Assembly (NCBI GenBank): GCA_016721505.1
Contig: JADKHX010000014.1
Coordinates: 1 to 64,000, forward strand
Source of the DNA: Rhodocyclaceae bacterium
GTDB taxonomy: Bacteria > Pseudomonadota > Gammaproteobacteria > Burkholderiales > Rhodocyclaceae
Direction: 5' to 3'
Length of the DNA: 64,000 nt
The notes below the pieces were generated by a model. The model was not told the origin of the DNA and made no database searches. It saw only the letters and a program-made list of their open reading frames with translations. Positions 61,224-64,000 of this stretch are shown here, one piece after another. How positions within the stretch are numbered: position 1 is the first letter of the stretch; every line of letters starts with the position of its first letter. The position numbers and the translations under genes were made by a program.

Positions 61224-62279
61224 ATGAGCGAATCCGTGCCGCGCATCCTGGTCATTCGTCGTCGCTATTTGGGTGATCTGGTCTTGCTTGGGCCGGTACT
61301 ACACAGCCTGCGTACGCATTGGCCACACGCGCACATTACGGTGCTGACCGAAGCCAGTTATGCGGGTGTTTTGGCGATCAATCCCGATGTCGATGAAACC
61401 TCGCATTTCCCGCACAGTATTGGCGATTGGTGGGCGCTTTGGCGAAAACTACGCGCAGCGAAATTCACTCACGTTTTCGATTTCGACAATCGCGAAAAAA
61501 CTGCGTTGATTACTTGGGCGAGTCGCGCTGCGCAACGCTTTGCTTTGCATAACGGCGTGCGCGCGACATGGGGCTGGGCGTATTCGACTATCGAATTAGT
61601 GCCGGTGAATTTTCTTATTGGCCGACACGTGACAACTTACTTCAGTCGGTTATTGCAAGTTGCTAATGTCCCCGTTTTAACGGGCTTCACGGATTTGAAG
61701 CCGAAAGCCGACGACGTTGAAGCGATGTCACAACTACCGGCAATTTTGACTTTACCGGATGGACGTCCGCGCCTCCTGGTGCATCCGGGTAGCCGCAGCG
61801 AATTTCGCTTATGGCCGGCGGAGAATTTCGCCTCGGTTTTGGATACCATCGTTGCTCAAAACATTGCCAGTGTGACCCTGATTGCTGGCTCGAACGAGCG
61901 GCATTTGGTCGATGCGATTGCACAAGGAATGACGCAGGCTGTGGCGCGGATTGACGACAGTTTGAGCGTGCCGCAATTAGCCGCTTTGCTCGCGCAGTTC
62001 GATGTTTTGCTATGTCACGATAGTGGCCCCATGCATGTGGCCTCTGCAGTCGGTACGCCGGTAGTGGCCTTATTTGGCGCACAAGGTTCAGTTGTGTTTG
62101 CACCACTTGGCGAAGGACACGGTCTATTGTCGCCACCAATTCCCTGCGTCAATTGCGCGTCGCCAGAAACCTGTGTGAAGGGTGATACCTATCGCATGCG
62201 TTGTGTGCAGAATATTTCGCCGGGCGAGGTGGTCACCGCGCTGAGCAAAATCCTAGCGAATCCGCATTTGCCGCGATAG
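61224..62279 (+). CDS. Glycosyltransferase family 9 (heptosyltransferase-like)
   Basis: 351 aa. N-terminal RILVIRRRYLGDLVLLGPVLHSLRTHWPHAHITVLTEASY matches the RFxxIGDxxLxxPxxxxL pattern of ADP-heptose transferases. C-terminal nucleotide-binding part has LLVHPGSRSEFRLWPAENFASVL, LIAGSNERH, and the donor-binding LLCHDSGPMHVASAVGTPVVALFG. A Cys cluster (PCVNCASPETCVKG) follows, as in several core heptosyltransferases. It probably adds a heptose to lipopolysaccharide core. It starts 14 bp after the fucosyltransferase-like gene and its 3' end overlaps the convergent methyltransferase gene by 27 bp. Confidence 0.9.
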   Translation: MSESVPRILVIRRRYLGDLVLLGPVLHSLRTHWPHAHITVLTEASYAGVLAINPDVDETSHFPHSIGDWWALWRKLRAAKFTHVFDFDNREKTALITWASRAAQRFALHNGVRATWGWAYSTIELVPVNFLIGRHVTTYFSRLLQVANVPVLTGFTDLKPKADDVEAMSQLPAILTLPDGRPRLLVHPGSRSEFRLWPAENFASVLDTIVAQNIASVTLIAGSNERHLVDAIAQGMTQAVARIDDSLSVPQLAALLAQFDVLLCHDSGPMHVASAVGTPVVALFGAQGSVVFAPLGEGHGLLSPPIPCVNCASPETCVKGDTYRMRCVQNISPGEVVTALSKILANPHLPR

Positions 62280-63164
62280 CGTGAAGCGTTGCGCGTTCAG
62301 TGTCCTGATGGCTTGTGGCGATAGCGTGTCGACCGCCGGCACGCGCGCCAATTCAACACAAAATTGGTTGCCGTATTGTGGCGACACATAACTTGGACTC
62401 AAGTTGGTCAGGCCGAGCAGGCGCAATTCCAGCATCAGCAATTGAAATGACGTCGGGGTAAAAGCCCAGGCATGCGAATCGAAATAGGTCGCTCCGCTTT
62501 CTTCCATTGCCAGCATTTTTTCTTGCGCCTCGGCGAGGCTGTGTTCAAACCGCAAACCATCAAAATCGCCTTCACTCATACGATATCCGCGATCGGCATT
62601 GACCATGCGAGCGAGGTAATCGAAGACCTGTTTGCCTTGATGTATGGTCGGCTTGTTCAAATGCACCACCAGCACATCGGAAGTCACTGTAGGAAAACGT
62701 AACGCATCAAAACACGCGCGCAAATCCGGGATCACTTCGATGATGCGGCCGTCCACTGCGATCAGCTTTTCCAGCGATTGCAAGTGCGTAATCAGATCCA
62801 CTTGATGCTCCAAAACATGCGAGCCGTAAATCAAATCAAAGCGCATGTCGGGCGGCACTAGATCTTCTATCGGCCCGCCGCTGAACACAAAATCAACTTC
62901 CTGAATATTGCTCGCACGATGGGCGACACCCAGGCTGGGGTCGGAATATTTCTTGCGCAATTCTTCGGTGCTGCAATGATCAAGGTGGCGCACATTGGGA
63001 TAGGTCGCCTTGAAAAAACGCGGGTTGAAACCGCCACCGATTTCCAATATCAAGGCATCAGTTTTGACCGATGCCAGCAACTTTTTAATTTGTGTGCGCT
63101 TGATGTACGAGTTACGCAGCTTTTCGATGCGCGCGGAAAACGCACTGGTGATGGACGACCACAT
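62253..63164 (-). CDS. SAM-dependent methyltransferase-like protein
   Basis: 303 aa from the ATG at 63164; the frame continues upstream to 63263 but overlaps the next gene and has no homology. Class I motif I is LILEIGGGFNPRFF (near residue 40) and motif IV-V-like is FDLIYGSHVLEHQVDLITHLQSLEKLI, typical of glycan-locus methyltransferases. The C-terminal 140 residues are a family-specific domain (SEGDFDGLRFEHSLAEAQ). Substrate unknown. It follows the next gene by 4 bp and converges with the glycosyltransferase. Confidence 0.82.
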   Translation of the reverse strand: MWSSITSAFSARIEKLRNSYIKRTQIKKLLASVKTDALILEIGGGFNPRFFKATYPNVRHLDHCSTEELRKKYSDPSLGVAHRASNIQEVDFVFSGGPIEDLVPPDMRFDLIYGSHVLEHQVDLITHLQSLEKLIAVDGRIIEVIPDLRACFDALRFPTVTSDVLVVHLNKPTIHQGKQVFDYLARMVNADRGYRMSEGDFDGLRFEHSLAEAQEKMLAMEESGATYFDSHAWAFTPTSFQLLMLELRLLGLTNLSPSYVSPQYGNQFCVELARVPAVDTLSPQAIRTLNAQRFTLSRQMRIR

Positions 63165-63168
63165 TCGA

Positions 63169-63909
63169 CTATTTTCCCCGCAGCTTGCGCGCTTTGTCTT
63201 GTAACCAACCGACCGCGCCAACTCGTGGCGCTTCATAGTCCGGGAACAATTGCTTGCCCACACGGCGATGGGTTGGCGCCTGCATAGTGCGCTTTTCTAC
63301 CACCACTACACTGTCATAAAAATGCACTGAATGCGCGCTGCGAGTGAAATCATCGACAACCAGATGCGGTGATTTTGAATGCCAGGCATTGATCTTGTCG
63401 ATGAAGTTTTTGCTGTATTCAATGAAGCTGGCTTTACGCCGGTAGCCACCACCAAACCGCCGCCAATACGAAGTATGCACATCCTCGCAAAGATAGACAC
63501 CATCGGCGGCGACTTTGGAGAACAGCACCTCGTAAGTCGCTATTTGCTGAGCCATAGTGTGACCACCATCGTCTATCAAAATGTCTATGCTCGGTAGTTC
63601 TGCCGCTAGCGTGTGCAGGAATTCGCGATCACCCTGGTCGCCGATAAAAATCTTCACTTTGTCAGAGGCAAATCGTTGGCAATTTGGATTGATGTCCACG
63701 CCGAAAATTTGCGCGTCCGCGCCAAAATAGTCCTGCCACATTTGTATCGAGCCACCTTGCGACACACCGAATTCAACGATATTGATAGGCTTGCCACGAA
63801 AGCGGGAAAAGTGGCGGTCGTAAATCTCAAAGTAGTGATCCCACTTGTGAATCAGGCGGCTGCCGTCTTTTTCGTCGTAGGTGTTGAAAAATTTTTCTAA
63901 GTCGTTCAT
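63169..63909 (-). CDS. Class I methyltransferase (MycE/CmcI-like fold)
   Basis: 246 aa. SAM site INIVEFGVSQGGSIQMWQDYFG (about 43-64), then IFGVDINPNCQRF, the metal-type pattern IDILIDDGGHTMAQQ and YLCEDVHTSYWRRFGGGYRRK. This matches the rhamnosyl O-methyltransferase / cephalosporin hydroxylase-type family found in sugar and glycopeptide loci. Here it likely methylates a surface sugar. ATG start at 63909. It forms a two-gene unit with the downstream methyltransferase. Confidence 0.82.
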   Translation of the reverse strand: MNDLEKFFNTYDEKDGSRLIHKWDHYFEIYDRHFSRFRGKPINIVEFGVSQGGSIQMWQDYFGADAQIFGVDINPNCQRFASDKVKIFIGDQGDREFLHTLAAELPSIDILIDDGGHTMAQQIATYEVLFSKVAADGVYLCEDVHTSYWRRFGGGYRRKASFIEYSKNFIDKINAWHSKSPHLVVDDFTRSAHSVHFYDSVVVVEKRTMQAPTHRRVGKQLFPDYEAPRVGAVGWLQDKARKLRGK

Positions 63910-63919
63910 GGCGTTTTAT

Positions 63920-63946
63920 GACGGCATATCGCCAGCACCAACTGAC
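63920..63946 (+). repeat. 27-bp dispersed repeat, copy 12
   Basis: Full-length copy just upstream of the methyltransferase gene (11 bp before its start codon on the opposite strand). The sequence from here to 64000 holds no gene I can support. Confidence 0.85.
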
Positions 63947-64000
63947 GATAGTCGCGGATGATTTGGAAATTGTTTTGTGACGCTGACTTTGACATAAGGA

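Noticed and set aside
3766..63946. CRISPR array
   Set aside because: The repeat copies are kilobases apart, have no uniform spacers and no cas genes are present.

Overview
The window reads as one contiguous stretch of chromosome from a Gram-negative bacterium, most likely a betaproteobacterium (Rhodocyclales or Nitrosomonadales-like; this is inference). The basis is the gene order thiD/thiE/hemL divergent from rubredoxin-pilGHIJL, a Chp-type chemosensory cluster, Omp85-type two-partner secretion, TonB-dependent B12 uptake and an msbA-linked sugar-transferase cluster. I found no tRNA, rRNA, CRISPR array, transposase or prophage gene. Coding density is high and intergenic gaps are short.

Layout. 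1-3.6 kb (minus): a 2-oxoacid:acceptor oxidoreductase operon (gamma, alpha, beta subunits, then a GltD-like flavoprotein cut by the window edge). 3.8-6.6 kb (minus): thiD-thiE-hemL. 6.7-16.1 kb (plus): rubredoxin, then pilG, pilH, pilI, pilJ and a very large pilL/chpA-type CheA kinase interrupted by an apparent one-base frameshift. 16.2-27.4 kb: a VOC protein resembling methylmalonyl-CoA epimerases, a 7TM diguanylate cyclase, then the propionyl-CoA to succinyl-CoA genes (mutase, meaB, pccB, pccA), a divergent GntR regulator with a clear palindrome at its start, and an exported dienelactone-hydrolase-like protein. 27.6-42.0 kb (minus): a two-partner secretion unit of TpsB transporter, an 11.9-kb TpsA adhesin and a FecR-domain protein, closed by a hairpin terminator. 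42.3-49.8 kb: dsbD, ribE, a DMT exporter, a cobalamin riboswitch with btuB and btuF, and a YdhG/YdeI-like protein. 49.8-58.3 kb (minus): an ABC permease fused to an M1 aminopeptidase with its ATPase, btuD and btuC, a GNAT enzyme, and two exported proteins of unknown role. 58.5-63.9 kb: msbA, a frameshifted fucosyltransferase-like gene, a family 9 glycosyltransferase and two methyltransferases, probably for lipopolysaccharide or another surface glycan.

How the genes connect. Propionyl-CoA carboxylase, the B12-dependent mutase and its chaperone MeaB depend on cobalamin, and the window also encodes B12 uptake (btuB and btuF under a riboswitch, btuC and btuD elsewhere without one). Surface biology forms the second theme: type IV pilus control, a giant secreted adhesin, c-di-GMP signalling and glycan export.

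The most unusual feature is a 27-bp dispersed repeat (core CCAGCACCAACTG) that I find in 12 gap-free copies across the 64 kb. Copies lie between genes, at gene junctions and inside reading frames. In ThiE, DsbD and PilL the copies are read in the same frame and give near-identical peptides (NSVLPAPT or HSVSSAPT). Two genes (pilL and the fucosyltransferase-like gene) carry single-base frameshifts that could be real or assembly errors.
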